This document shows positions 7,506 to 15,648 of a DNA stretch of 33,509 nt, piece after piece. Source of the stretch: Sulfuritalea sp. (lineage in GTDB: Bacteria > Pseudomonadota > Gammaproteobacteria > Burkholderiales > Burkholderiaceae_C); the NCBI GenBank assembly GCA_021737875.1, contig JAIPDD010000010.1:1-33509 (forward strand). Direction: 5' to 3'. Each line of letters starts with the position of its first letter. Position 1 is the stretch's first letter. The notes beneath the pieces were generated by a model. The model saw only the letters and a list, made by a program, of their open reading frames with translations, was not told where the DNA came from and did not search any database. Made by a program: the position numbers and the translations under genes.

Positions 7506-8945
7506 TTATTCAATGGCCTTGACCATGTCTTCGACGACTTTTTTGGCATCTCCAAACACCATCATGGTTTTGTCCATATAGAAAAGCTCGTTGTCCAATC
7601 CGGCATAACCCGCAGCCATCGAGCGCTTATTGACGATGATGGTTTTGGCCTTGTAGGCCTCCAAAATCGGCATGCCGTAGATTGCGCTGCCCTTGATGTG
7701 CGCTGCAGGGTTCACCACATCATTGGCCCCCAAAATAATCGCCACATCGGCTTGCCCAAATTCACCGTTGATGTCTTCCATCTCAAACACCTGGTCATAG
7801 GGAACTTCGGCTTCGGCTAGCAACACATTCATATGCCCCGGCATACGCCCGGCCACGGGGTGGATCGCATATTTCACGGTGATGCCTTTGCCCGTGAGCT
7901 TGGCCGCGAGTTCTTTCACCGCGTGTTGCGCCCGCGCCACCGCTAAGCCATAGCCCGGAACGATCACCACGGTTTCGGCATTGCCCAAGACAAAAGCCGC
8001 GTCGTCAGCGCTGCCACTTTTCACCGGGCGCTGTTCAGCACTGCCGGCTGTTGCAGTGCTCACTTCGCCACCAAAGCCCCCCAAGATCACATTGAAGAAG
8101 GATCGGTTCATGGCTTTGCACATGATGTAGCTCAAGATCGCGCCCGAAGACCCCACCAAGCTGCCAGCGATGATCAACATGCTGTTGTTCAAACTAAACC
8201 CAATGCCCGCGGCCGCCCAACCCGAGTAACTGTTGAGCATGGACACCACTACTGGCATGTCCGCGCCACCAATCGGAATGATGATCAACACACCCATCAC
8301 AAACGCCAAGGCCAGCATCGCAAAAAATGCATTCCAGTCGCCTTGCGCAGTGAAAACCAGCCCCAGGCCCACGGTTGCCAAGCCCAAAACCAAATTCAAT
8401 TTGTGTTGCCCCGCAAATTGCACCGGGGCACCTTGGAAAAGACGGAACTTGTATTTGCCCGAGAGTTTTCCAAACGCAATCACCGAGCCACTAAAGGTGA
8501 TCGCGCCAATGGCTGCGCCCAAAAATAATTCCAAGCGGTTGCCCGCAGGAATCGGTGCGCCTTTTTCTAAGCCGTGCAGCAAAGCGTGGGGCTCTGCAAC
8601 GGCTGCCACGGCAATGAACACGGCTGCCAAACCAATCATGCTGTGCATAAAGGCAACCAACTCCGGCATCTTGGTCATCTCAACGCGCTTAGCCATCAAT
8701 GTGCCCGCCGTGCCACCCACCAGCAAAGCCCCCAAAACCCACGCCATGCCTGACACGCCGTCTTGGCCCATGTGGGTGGCCAGTTTCACAATCAAAGCTG
8801 CGGTGGTCACCACCGCAACCGCCATGCCGATCATGCCAAAGACGTTACCGCGAATCGAGGTGGTGGGATGCGAGAGGCCCTTGAGCGCTTGGATAAAACA
8901 AACGCTGGCAAACAAATACAGCAAGGTAACGAGGTTCAGGCTCAT
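7506..8945 (-). CDS. pntB: NAD(P) transhydrogenase subunit beta
   Basis: Membrane and NADP(H)-binding subunit of the proton-translocating transhydrogenase, which uses the proton gradient to reduce NADP+ with NADH. The 479-residue protein begins with about nine hydrophobic segments (domain II). It ends in the soluble domain III (~residues 300-479), with the nucleotide-binding VIVPGYGLAVARAQ loop, GANDVVNPAA and the KRSMAAGYAG segment. ATG 8945 is preceded by GGAGG and overlaps the pntAB stop codon by four bases (ATGA), indicating translational coupling. fadD follows. Confidence 0.97.
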   Translation of the reverse strand: MSLNLVTLLYLFASVCFIQALKGLSHPTTSIRGNVFGMIGMAVAVVTTAALIVKLATHMGQDGVSGMAWVLGALLVGGTAGTLMAKRVEMTKMPELVAFMHSMIGLAAVFIAVAAVAEPHALLHGLEKGAPIPAGNRLELFLGAAIGAITFSGSVIAFGKLSGKYKFRLFQGAPVQFAGQHKLNLVLGLATVGLGLVFTAQGDWNAFFAMLALAFVMGVLIIIPIGGADMPVVVSMLNSYSGWAAAGIGFSLNNSMLIIAGSLVGSSGAILSYIMCKAMNRSFFNVILGGFGGEVSTATAGSAEQRPVKSGSADDAAFVLGNAETVVIVPGYGLAVARAQHAVKELAAKLTGKGITVKYAIHPVAGRMPGHMNVLLAEAEVPYDQVFEMEDINGEFGQADVAIILGANDVVNPAAHIKGSAIYGMPILEAYKAKTIIVNKRSMAAGYAGLDNELFYMDKTMMVFGDAKKVVEDMVKAIE

Positions 8946-9262
8946 TGCGCTGCCTCCTTCGCAGTCACTTTTTTCTCTTTCTTTTTGAACATCTCCAGCA
9001 TGCGCCGGGTGACCATAAAGCCACCAAAGACATTCACCGCCGCCAAGGCCACGGCCAGCACCCCCATGGTTTTACCCAAGGGCGTTTCAGTCAGCGCAGC
9101 GGCCAACATGGCGCCAACGATGACGATGGCTGAAATCGCATTGGTCACCGCCATCAGCGGCGTATGCAGCGCGGGGGTGACGGTCCAAACCACGTGGTAG
9201 CCCACGTAAATAGCCAAGACAAAAATAATTACGTTCAAAATGGTGGGAGAGACAACTTCCAT
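8942..9262 (-). CDS. pntAB: NAD(P) transhydrogenase subunit alpha, membrane part
   Basis: Small membrane subunit (alpha-2), equivalent to the C-terminal membrane part of the single PntA chain of Escherichia coli. The 106-residue protein has about three hydrophobic segments (residues ~7-27, 37-58, 63-85) and a lysine-rich C-terminus. It supplies helices of the proton channel. ATG 9262 has AGGA upstream. Its stop overlaps the start of pntB. The split pntAA/pntAB arrangement is the three-subunit form known from Rhodospirillum and common in proteobacteria other than enterics. Confidence 0.93.
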   Translation of the reverse strand: MEVVSPTILNVIIFVLAIYVGYHVVWTVTPALHTPLMAVTNAISAIVIVGAMLAAALTETPLGKTMGVLAVALAAVNVFGGFMVTRRMLEMFKKKEKKVTAKEAAQ

Positions 9263-9297
9263 GGTTTTTCCTAATGCGTTGGTTTGATGTTGTTGGT

Positions 9298-10431
9298 TTA
9301 TGTTTTACGCTTGACTTCGCCGCTGTGCGTCATCAAACACGCAGCAACGATATCGTCTTCCAGGTCGACCTTGAACGCCCCCTCTTTGGTCAGCACCAAC
9401 TTCAAAAAGTCCAGGACATTGCGGGCATACAGCGACGACGCATCGGCCGCGACCAGGGCGGGCAAATTGGTCTCGCCAACCAAAGTAACGCCATGTTTCA
9501 CCACCGTTTTCCCTGCTTCGGTGAGAACACAGTTTCCGCTGATGCCATCAGCCGCTTTCCCTGCAGCCATGTCAATGACCACGGAGCCGGGCTTCATGCT
9601 TTGCACCATCGCTTGCGTGACCAAAACCGGCGCTGCACGCCCTGGGATCAAGGCCGTAGAAATCACCACATCGGCCTGCGCGATCCGTTTGGCCACCTCA
9701 ACTTTTTGCCGGTCCAGCCAACTCTGTGGCATGGGGCGGGCGTAGCCGCCTACGCCGACAGCAGCCTCTTTTTCTTCCTCTGTTTCGTAAGGAACGTCAA
9801 TGAATTTTCCACCCAAAGACTCCACCTGTTCTTTCACACTGGGGCGGACATCGGAGGCTTCAATCACCGCACCCAAACGCTTGGCGGTTGCAATAGCCTG
9901 CAAGCCTGCCACACCCACACCCAAAATCACCACCCGTGCGGCCTTGACCGTACCGGCTGCCGTCATCAGCATGGGGAAAAACCGCTGGTAGGTGTTAGCG
10001 GCAATCATCACCGCTTTGTAGCCTGCAATATTGGCCTGACTAGAGAGCACATCCATGCTTTGCGCGCGCGTGGTGCGCGGCGCCGCTTCAAGTGCGAAAC
10101 TGGTCAATCCCGCTGAAGCCAAGCGCTGCAAGCCGGGCAGGTCAAACGGGTTGAGCATGCCCACCAATGCCGAGCCGCCTTTCATGTGCGCGAGCTGCTC
10201 TGGCGTTGGGGCGGCCACCTTGAGCACCAAAGCACACGCCAGCGCAGTGGCCGCGTCCACCACCTGCGCGCCCGCAAGCGCAAAGGCCTCGTCGGTGATG
10301 CTCGCAGCAAGGCCAGCGCCAGCCTCGATCGCAACCGTGTGGCCTTGGGCGATGAGTTTTTTAACAGTTTCAGGGGTGACTGCAACGCGGGTTTCACCCT
10401 TTGTTGTTTCGGCGGGAACGCCAATGTGCAT
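9298..10431 (-). CDS. pntAA: NAD(P) transhydrogenase subunit alpha, soluble part
   Basis: Soluble NAD(H)-binding domain I subunit (alpha-1) of the three-part transhydrogenase. It is 377 residues long and related to alanine dehydrogenase. It opens MHIGVPAETTKGETRVA with the usual PET-RVA motif. The Rossmann dinucleotide loop VVILGVGVAGLQA and the following acidic SDVR are near residues 170-195. The mobile-loop region with GYARPMP lies near residue 235. ATG 10431 has GAGGAG six bases upstream. It is the first gene of pntAA-pntAB-pntB and lies 113 bp downstream of gspC on the same strand, enough room for its own promoter. Confidence 0.96.
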   Translation of the reverse strand: MHIGVPAETTKGETRVAVTPETVKKLIAQGHTVAIEAGAGLAASITDEAFALAGAQVVDAATALACALVLKVAAPTPEQLAHMKGGSALVGMLNPFDLPGLQRLASAGLTSFALEAAPRTTRAQSMDVLSSQANIAGYKAVMIAANTYQRFFPMLMTAAGTVKAARVVILGVGVAGLQAIATAKRLGAVIEASDVRPSVKEQVESLGGKFIDVPYETEEEKEAAVGVGGYARPMPQSWLDRQKVEVAKRIAQADVVISTALIPGRAAPVLVTQAMVQSMKPGSVVIDMAAGKAADGISGNCVLTEAGKTVVKHGVTLVGETNLPALVAADASSLYARNVLDFLKLVLTKEGAFKVDLEDDIVAACLMTHSGEVKRKT

Positions 10432-10544
10432 GAATTGCTCCTCAGGCAGGTGAATTAAGTGCTTGCAGCAAGCTTACATGAGTTTGACAAACCCACCGCT
10501 AGTGATAACCCCTGACTGCGGGGGCGAAATCAACACGCCTTGAC

Positions 10545-11012
10545 TTAGGGTGCGTCCGTTTTTGGCAATTCAAGCCGGACCATCGCAGCGCCTTTGACGT
10601 CGGCGCCGAGCGTGGCGCTACGCCGTTGGACCGATTGCAGCACCCAGCTGTCTGTGACTTTTGCACCCACCGCATAGGTTTGGGGTACACCGCCATCTAC
10701 TGACAGCAAAGCAAACCCTGGCTTGGCATCGGAGTTGCCGGCCACGACACCCAACAAGCGCAAGCGTGACGCTTGCTTGGGGTCGGGCTCGGTGGAAGGT
10801 GCACCAATGGACGCCCCTAAACTTTGTGCCAAGGGCCACGCCTTAGGATGAGACACACCTACGGGTGTGGCCTGGAAATCAGCAGGGTTTGCGATCAAAG
10901 CGCCCCCGGTCGCGCCTCCCAATAACCAAAATACCGCGCTCGCCGCGCTTGCCGCTGCGCTGACGAAGGTGACCAGGTGCAGCCAGCCAAATCGGTATGT
11001 GGTTTCTTGCAT
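10545..11012 (-). CDS. gspC: type II secretion system protein GspC (short form)
   Basis: Inner-membrane protein that links the T2SS platform to the secretin. The 155-residue product has one membrane segment near the N-terminus (residues ~13-33) and a periplasmic homology region at ~80-150, with RLRLLGVVAG and an SVDGG turn as in GspC HR domains. It ends after the HR domain, so the C-terminal PDZ or coiled-coil domain of classical GspC (about 270-300 residues) is absent. It is transcribed divergently from gspG, with 77 bp between the starts, which must contain both promoters. The start has no clear Shine-Dalgarno sequence. The assignment rests on the HR region and on context. Confidence 0.85.
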   Translation of the reverse strand: MQETTYRFGWLHLVTFVSAAASAASAVFWLLGGATGGALIANPADFQATPVGVSHPKAWPLAQSLGASIGAPSTEPDPKQASRLRLLGVVAGNSDAKPGFALLSVDGGVPQTYAVGAKVTDSWVLQSVQRRSATLGADVKGAAMVRLELPKTDAP

Positions 11013-11089
11013 GCGAGGATTATCAATGAAGCGGGGTGGGGGTATTTTTTAGGCACAATCCGACTCTTAACAATTGCACGTGACCACCC

Positions 11090-11533
11090 ATGGGAAACAC
11101 CCCTATCTCACTTCGCCGGCACACACAAAACGGTTTTACCCTGATCGAGCTGATGGTGGTTCTGCTCATCATTGGCGTGCTAGCGGCCTTGATTGTTCCC
11201 AATGTGTTGGACAGAGCGGACGACGCCAAAACCATGGCGGCAAAAACCGATGTGCGCAACGTGCTCCAAGCCCTCAAACTCTACCGTTTAGACAACGGGC
11301 GCTATCCCACCAACGAACAAGGCTTGGCGGCTTTGGTCAACCAACCCACTGCAGACCCCATCCCTGTGAACTGGCGAAAAAACGTGGACCAATTACCCAA
11401 CGACCCCTGGGGCAAACCTTATAAGTACCTCAATCCTGGCATCCACGGCGAGGTAGATGTGATGTCGCTGGGTGCCGACGGGCAAGCTGGTGGCGAGGGT
11501 AAAAATGCAGACATTGGAAGCTGGCAGCCCTAA
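11090..11533 (+). CDS. gspG: type II secretion major pseudopilin GspG
   Basis: Main subunit of the periplasmic pseudopilus that pushes substrates through the secretin. The 147-residue protein carries a class III prepilin leader, with cleavage after Gly15 (G|FTLIELMVVLLIIG) and the invariant Glu at mature position 5, followed by a long hydrophobic helix. The C-terminal half has the GspG-typical NGRYPTNEQGL and NDPWGKPYKY motifs and a GADGQ calcium-loop region. ATG 11090 is the only sensible start; no strong Shine-Dalgarno sequence is visible. It is the first gene of the rightward gsp operon, and its 3' end overlaps gspH. Confidence 0.97.
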   Translation: MGNTPISLRRHTQNGFTLIELMVVLLIIGVLAALIVPNVLDRADDAKTMAAKTDVRNVLQALKLYRLDNGRYPTNEQGLAALVNQPTADPIPVNWRKNVDQLPNDPWGKPYKYLNPGIHGEVDVMSLGADGQAGGEGKNADIGSWQP

Positions 11534-11975
11534 GTATTTTGGCGGGGGCCCTTGCCCCACCCAAAAACCATCTGGCTTTACGCTGATTGAACTTTTGGTT
11601 GTAATGGCCCTCATGGCCATCGCCAGCGCGGGTGTGGTGTTGACCTTGCGTGACAACACGGCCACCGATTTGGAGCGCGATGCGCAGCGCCTGGGTGCGG
11701 TTCTCGCGTCTGCCCGGGCCCAGTCGCGCATGCAGGGAACGCCCGTATGGTGGCGCCCCAACGCCACAGGCTTTTTGATCGATGGGCTTCAGCCTGCGCA
11801 AGATCCGCAAACCTGGCTTTCTCCTGACACCCTGAGCCTGAGCCCCGCCTTCGTATTGGGTCCCGAGCCCGTCATAGACGCGCAGACGGTTGTTTTGCAA
11901 TCGCGCCAGCAAGCCACGACGCGCGTTGAGTTGTCCACCGATGGGCTTCGCCCTTTTGCGGTGGTGCGGCGATGA
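11505..11975 (+). CDS. gspH: type II secretion minor pseudopilin GspH
   Basis: Minor pseudopilin, probably near the pseudopilus tip. The 156-residue product has a relatively long prepilin leader of 24 residues ending in G|FTLIELLVVMALM, with Glu at mature position 5, then a variable C-terminal beta domain. ATG 11505 is preceded by GAGGGT and overlaps the end of gspG by 29 bp; a GTG at 11472 in the same frame is a less likely alternative. It overlaps gspI by four bases. The GspH call (rather than I or J) rests on order and on a C-terminal GspH-like region around ALVLASARAQSRMQ-type residues 55-75. Confidence 0.9.
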   Translation: MQTLEAGSPKYFGGGPCPTQKPSGFTLIELLVVMALMAIASAGVVLTLRDNTATDLERDAQRLGAVLASARAQSRMQGTPVWWRPNATGFLIDGLQPAQDPQTWLSPDTLSLSPAFVLGPEPVIDAQTVVLQSRQQATTRVELSTDGLRPFAVVRR

Positions 11976-12346
11976 GACTTCGCAAGCAAGGGGGCTTTAC
12001 CCTGATTGAAGTCTTGGTGGCCCTGAGCATCGTGGGGGTGGCCTTGATCGCAGGATTCAAAGCCACTGGCGCTCTCACCCTCCACGCGCAACGCCAAAGC
12101 GCACAGATTTTGGGCCAGCTGTGCGCTGAAAATGCCTTGGTTTCCTTGCGCTTGCTTCGCCAAATACCAGGCATTGGAGAAACCAAACAGCCCTGTACCC
12201 AAGGCGGTGAAACACTGGAAGTCACCCAAACGGTGCAAACCACGCCCAACCCCAATTTTGTGCGGGTGGATGTGCAAGTGTCTATCGCAGTGGGGCAGAC
12301 CCAAGAGCCTGTGATGCGTTTAAGCACCCTCTTGGGTCGTAACTAG
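11972..12346 (+). CDS. gspI: type II secretion minor pseudopilin GspI
   Basis: Minor pseudopilin forming the tip complex with GspJ and GspK. The 124-residue protein has a short leader cut after Gly8 (G|FTLIEVLVALSIVG) with Glu5. The conserved ENALVSLRL-type segment just after the helix is typical of GspI. The start overlaps the gspH stop as ATGA, and gspJ begins 3 bp after its stop, so translation is coupled through this stretch. Confidence 0.93.
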   Translation: MRLRKQGGFTLIEVLVALSIVGVALIAGFKATGALTLHAQRQSAQILGQLCAENALVSLRLLRQIPGIGETKQPCTQGGETLEVTQTVQTTPNPNFVRVDVQVSIAVGQTQEPVMRLSTLLGRN

Positions 12347-12349
12347 GGT

Positions 12350-13000
12350 ATGAAAAAAGCACGACCTAGTCTCGGTTTTACCCTGGTGGAAATGCTGGTG
12401 GCGATTGCTTTGATGGCCCTCATGGGGGTGATGGCATGGCGCGGTATCAGCGGCATGCAAGGCGCGCAAATCCGATTAACCCAACACACCGACGACACCT
12501 TGGCTTTGCAAGCGGGCTTGGGGCAATGGGCCGCGGATTTAGACGCTCTTGCGCTTCAAGCCAATACCCCCAGCTTGGCCTGGGACGGCCGGGTGCTGCG
12601 CGTTTTACGCAGGGGCAGTGCAGCTCCCGGAGACGGCTTGCGCGTGGTGGGGTGGTCGCAAAGGCAGGTGGATGGCAGCACCCAATGGCTGCGCTGGCAG
12701 TCGCTCCCTTTGCGTTCCCGCGCTGAGCTCGATGCGGCCTGGACCCAAGCCGCCCGCTGGGGCCAAAACCCCAGCAACGAGGACCGTTTGCGCGAAGTGC
12801 GCATCAGCCCTTTGAGCCAATGGCAGATTTTTTATTACCGCAATAACTCCTGGACGAACCCCCAGTCTTCCGCTTCTGCAGCAGACACCAACGCCTTGCC
12901 TGAAGGCGTGCGCTTGGTTCTGACTTTGCCAGCGGGCCAAGCCATCAGCGGCGTACTTACCCGCGACTGGGCGCGCACTGAAGGCAGCACCCCGCCATGA
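12350..13000 (+). CDS. gspJ: type II secretion minor pseudopilin GspJ
   Basis: Minor pseudopilin of the tip complex. The 216-residue protein has a leader cleaved after Gly9 (G|FTLVEMLVAIALMALMG) with Glu5. The GspJ-typical MAWRGISGM segment follows, then a large C-terminal domain containing a YYRNNSW-like stretch and a final VRLVLTLPAG strand. The start follows gspI by 3 bp, and its stop overlaps gspK by four bases. Family length is about 200 residues, so the gene is intact. Confidence 0.93.
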   Translation: MKKARPSLGFTLVEMLVAIALMALMGVMAWRGISGMQGAQIRLTQHTDDTLALQAGLGQWAADLDALALQANTPSLAWDGRVLRVLRRGSAAPGDGLRVVGWSQRQVDGSTQWLRWQSLPLRSRAELDAAWTQAARWGQNPSNEDRLREVRISPLSQWQIFYYRNNSWTNPQSSASAADTNALPEGVRLVLTLPAGQAISGVLTRDWARTEGSTPP

Positions 13001-13956
13001 AACGCTACGCACAACACGGCGCTGCGATTGTGATGGCCATGCACACGGTGGTCTTGGTCGCCACCATGGCATCCGTGGCGCTGTGGCAGCAGTGGCGCGC
13101 GGTAGAAGTGGAGTCAGCCGAGCGCACCCGCGCCCAAGCCACCTGGGTATTGATGGGGGCACTCGATTGGGCACGTTTGATCTTAAAAGAAGACGCCCGC
13201 AAAGGCGGCGCAGACCACCTGGCCGAGCCCTGGGCCTTGGCCTTGGAGCAAGCGCGCTTGTCTACTTTTTTGGCGACCGATCGCAGCAGCAGCTTGGATG
13301 GCGATGCCAGCCAGAATGCTTTTTTATCCGGCCACATGGTGGACTTGCAGTCGCGCCTGAATATCACCAACCTGGTTCAAGACGGCAAAGTCCATGGCGC
13401 AACCGAGCAAATGTTTGCGCGGCTCTTTGACCAACTGGGCCTTGACCCGCGTCTGCTTGAAACCATGCTTGCCCAGTTGCTCCTTTCTGTGAGCGACAAA
13501 CCCCAAGCACCGTTGCGGCCCCAAGACCTAGACCAACTGGCATGGTTGGGTGTGGATGCAGACAGCATCGAACGCTTGCGTCCTTTCGTGACCCTCTTGC
13601 CTGAACGCACACCCGTGAACATCAATACGGCATCGCCTTTGGTTTTGGTCGCCTGCTTGGGTATTCACCCCGCAGCAGCACAACAATTGGTCCAAGCCCG
13701 CAACTTAAACCCCTGGGACAATCTGGAGGCAGTGCGGGCTGTCGCGCCATCCAGCATGCGCGCACTAGAAACCCAGGCCGTGTCCACGCAATCGCGCTTT
13801 TTTGAACTGCGCGGAACCTTGCAAATCGACAAGCACACCGTCCACGAGACCTCCGTGGTCCAGCGCGATGGGCTTCAAATCAAAACCCTCTGGCGCAAGC
13901 GGACCATTGGGGCAGCAGCAGGAAAACCAAGGCCCCCAACCTACAATGGTGTATGA
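12997..13956 (+). CDS. gspK: type II secretion minor pseudopilin GspK
   Basis: Largest minor pseudopilin, thought to cap the pseudopilus tip. The 319-residue protein has a prepilin leader ending at Gly8 (QHG|AAIVMAM) and, as expected for GspK, lacks the Glu5 found in the other pseudopilins. A big alpha domain follows, with the SRLNITNLVQDGK segment and the helix-hairpin-helix-like RTPVNINTASPLVL motif at about residues 203-218, characteristic of this family. The start overlaps gspJ (ATGA). A gap of 22 bp precedes gspL. Confidence 0.94.
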   Translation: MKRYAQHGAAIVMAMHTVVLVATMASVALWQQWRAVEVESAERTRAQATWVLMGALDWARLILKEDARKGGADHLAEPWALALEQARLSTFLATDRSSSLDGDASQNAFLSGHMVDLQSRLNITNLVQDGKVHGATEQMFARLFDQLGLDPRLLETMLAQLLLSVSDKPQAPLRPQDLDQLAWLGVDADSIERLRPFVTLLPERTPVNINTASPLVLVACLGIHPAAAQQLVQARNLNPWDNLEAVRAVAPSSMRALETQAVSTQSRFFELRGTLQIDKHTVHETSVVQRDGLQIKTLWRKRTIGAAAGKPRPPTYNGV

Positions 13957-13978
13957 CAATTCACGCAGTCTGTAAGCC

Positions 13979-15208
13979 ATGGCTACTCTCCTCTTAAGCC
14001 TTCCTGTAGCAGCCTTGCAAGCGGGCTCGGTGCTGGGGTATGTGCTGTCGCCTGATGGGGCCGGCATCAGCCTTCAGTCCAGCGTCCCCGTGGGATTGCT
14101 TACGCAAACATTAGGTGAACGCATAAGAGGTGTCACCCACACCGTCGTGATTGTCCCCGCTACCCAACTGTCTTGGCACCGCTTGACCTTGCCCATGGGC
14201 GCACTCGGGGGTCGCCAAAGAGCCGTGTTGGAAGGGCTTTTGGAAGACCAATTGTTAGATGAACCCGCCCATTTGCACTTTGCACTTGCCCCCCATGCCC
14301 GCGCGGGCGTGCCTGTTTGGGTGGCTGTTTGCAATAAGGCCTGGTTGAACCAAGCCATTAATGCATTGGAAGTGGCGGGCCAATCGGTAGACCGCATCGT
14401 TCCTGAGATCACACCCACTGAACAAGGTGCATCGCTGTGTGCCGTAGGCTCTGCCGAAGAAGGCTGGTTGATACACGCCAGCAACCAAGGCGTCACCTGC
14501 TGGCCGCTCACTGCTGCCAGTGTGGCTTTGCTTGCGTGGCCCAAGGACGCGCCCCTGGGGGCGGAGCCGGCGGTTGCGGCCTACACTGAAAAACTCTTTG
14601 GCCGACCGGTCGCTCTACAAAGCCCGGGCCAGCGCGCAATCGATTCCGGCCAGACGGCCTGGAACCTCGGGCAGCTCGGGATGTCCGTATCCAAGCCAAC
14701 GCGCATTCTTAAACACATGCGCAACGCGCTCTCCGTGTTTGCCACGGGTGCGCGCTGGCGGCCTGCCCGGTGGAGCTTAGGGCTGTTGCTGGCGCTAAAT
14801 GTGGTGGGCTTGAATGTGCGCGCTTTTCAAGAACGCACCGCCTTGCAGACCCAGCGCCAGGCCATGGCTGCGGTGCTAACGCAGACCTTTCCCAAAGTGA
14901 CCGTGGTGGTGGATGCGCCCGTTCAGATGCAGCGCGAAATCAGCGCGCTGCAAAGCGCCAAAGGCCAAGCCAGTCAACACACATTTGAAAACCTGCTGGG
15001 TCTGCTTATGGCCAGTGTGGCGGTAGCGGGGCAACCCTTACCCACACCTGGCACCATTGATTTTTCCAACGGGAAATTGCAAGTCACCGGTCTTTCCCTG
15101 AGCCCCGAGACGTGGGACCGCGCCCAGTCCGCACTTCAAGCCCAAGGCTATGGGGTTCGCCAGTCTGGCGATATCGTGGTCATGCAAGCCCAAGGGACCG
15201 CGCCATGA
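13979..15208 (+). CDS. gspL: type II secretion system protein GspL
   Basis: Inner-membrane platform protein that recruits the GspE ATPase through its cytoplasmic domain. The 409-residue product has an actin-like cytoplasmic N-terminal region (~1-240), one membrane segment at about residues 262-280 (SLGLLLALNVVGLNV), and a periplasmic ferredoxin-like region. The sequence is weakly conserved, as is usual for GspL; the family call comes from layout, length and position between gspK and gspM. ATG 13979 puts the first beta strand at the N-terminus. Its stop overlaps the gspM start. Confidence 0.88.
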   Translation: MATLLLSLPVAALQAGSVLGYVLSPDGAGISLQSSVPVGLLTQTLGERIRGVTHTVVIVPATQLSWHRLTLPMGALGGRQRAVLEGLLEDQLLDEPAHLHFALAPHARAGVPVWVAVCNKAWLNQAINALEVAGQSVDRIVPEITPTEQGASLCAVGSAEEGWLIHASNQGVTCWPLTAASVALLAWPKDAPLGAEPAVAAYTEKLFGRPVALQSPGQRAIDSGQTAWNLGQLGMSVSKPTRILKHMRNALSVFATGARWRPARWSLGLLLALNVVGLNVRAFQERTALQTQRQAMAAVLTQTFPKVTVVVDAPVQMQREISALQSAKGQASQHTFENLLGLLMASVAVAGQPLPTPGTIDFSNGKLQVTGLSLSPETWDRAQSALQAQGYGVRQSGDIVVMQAQGTAP

Positions 15209-15648
15209 TTCGCTCCCACTTTCAAAGCCCCACAGCAAAGAGTCTTGCTTTTATTGCTGGCCTTGCCTTGTTGGTTTTGCTGGCGATTCGCCCTGCCCTA
15301 CAAATTCTGGAAAGTGCACGCACCCAAACACCTGAACTCCAAGCGCAATGGGAGCAGTTGTTGCGTATGCAAGCGCAAGCCAAAGCACTGCAAGCCCTGC
15401 CCAAGCCCGCACCGGTTGACGCCAAAGCGGTGCTGAATGCAGCTTTGCCCCAACTCGGGCCCGATGCACGATCGGCCGTCACTGGCGAACGTGCTACCGT
15501 CACCTTCAAAAACGTGGCGCCTGAAGCCTTTGCCCTTTGGTTGTCCCACGTCCGCGAACAAGCCCGCGCCAGCGCACTTGAGGTGCATATTCAGCGCAAC
15601 ACAAACGCTTGGAGCGGAAGCGTCGTATTGCAACTGCCCACCCCATGA
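15205..15648 (+). CDS. gspM: type II secretion system protein GspM
   Basis: Inner-membrane partner of GspL in the assembly platform. The 147-residue protein has a short cytoplasmic end, one membrane segment at residues ~14-28 (LAFIAGLALLVLLAI) and a periplasmic domain with an Ala/Gln-rich helix at ~45-70. The ATG at 15205 overlaps the gspL stop by four bases; a longer upstream frame runs inside gspL and is not used. It overlaps gspN by four bases. The call depends on topology, size and position. Confidence 0.87.
   Translation: MIRSHFQSPTAKSLAFIAGLALLVLLAIRPALQILESARTQTPELQAQWEQLLRMQAQAKALQALPKPAPVDAKAVLNAALPQLGPDARSAVTGERATVTFKNVAPEAFALWLSHVREQARASALEVHIQRNTNAWSGSVVLQLPTP

Noticed and set aside
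8233-8988. 251-residue open frame antisense to pntB
   Set aside because: It is a shadow of the pntB codons; composition is atypical and it runs through a clear membrane protein gene on the other strand.
9274-10116. 280-residue open frame antisense to pntAA
   Set aside because: It overlaps an intact, well-conserved gene and shows no domain or start signal of its own.
10461-10473. GCTTGC-A-GCAAGC palindrome between gspC and pntAA
   Set aside because: The loop is a single base and there is no T-run, so it is not a credible terminator; too short to call an operator.
11135-12400. Repeated GGNTTTACNCTGATNGA-like DNA in gspG, H, I and J
   Set aside because: These are the codons of the shared prepilin cleavage motif G-FTLIE in four paralogous pseudopilins, not a separate repeat element.
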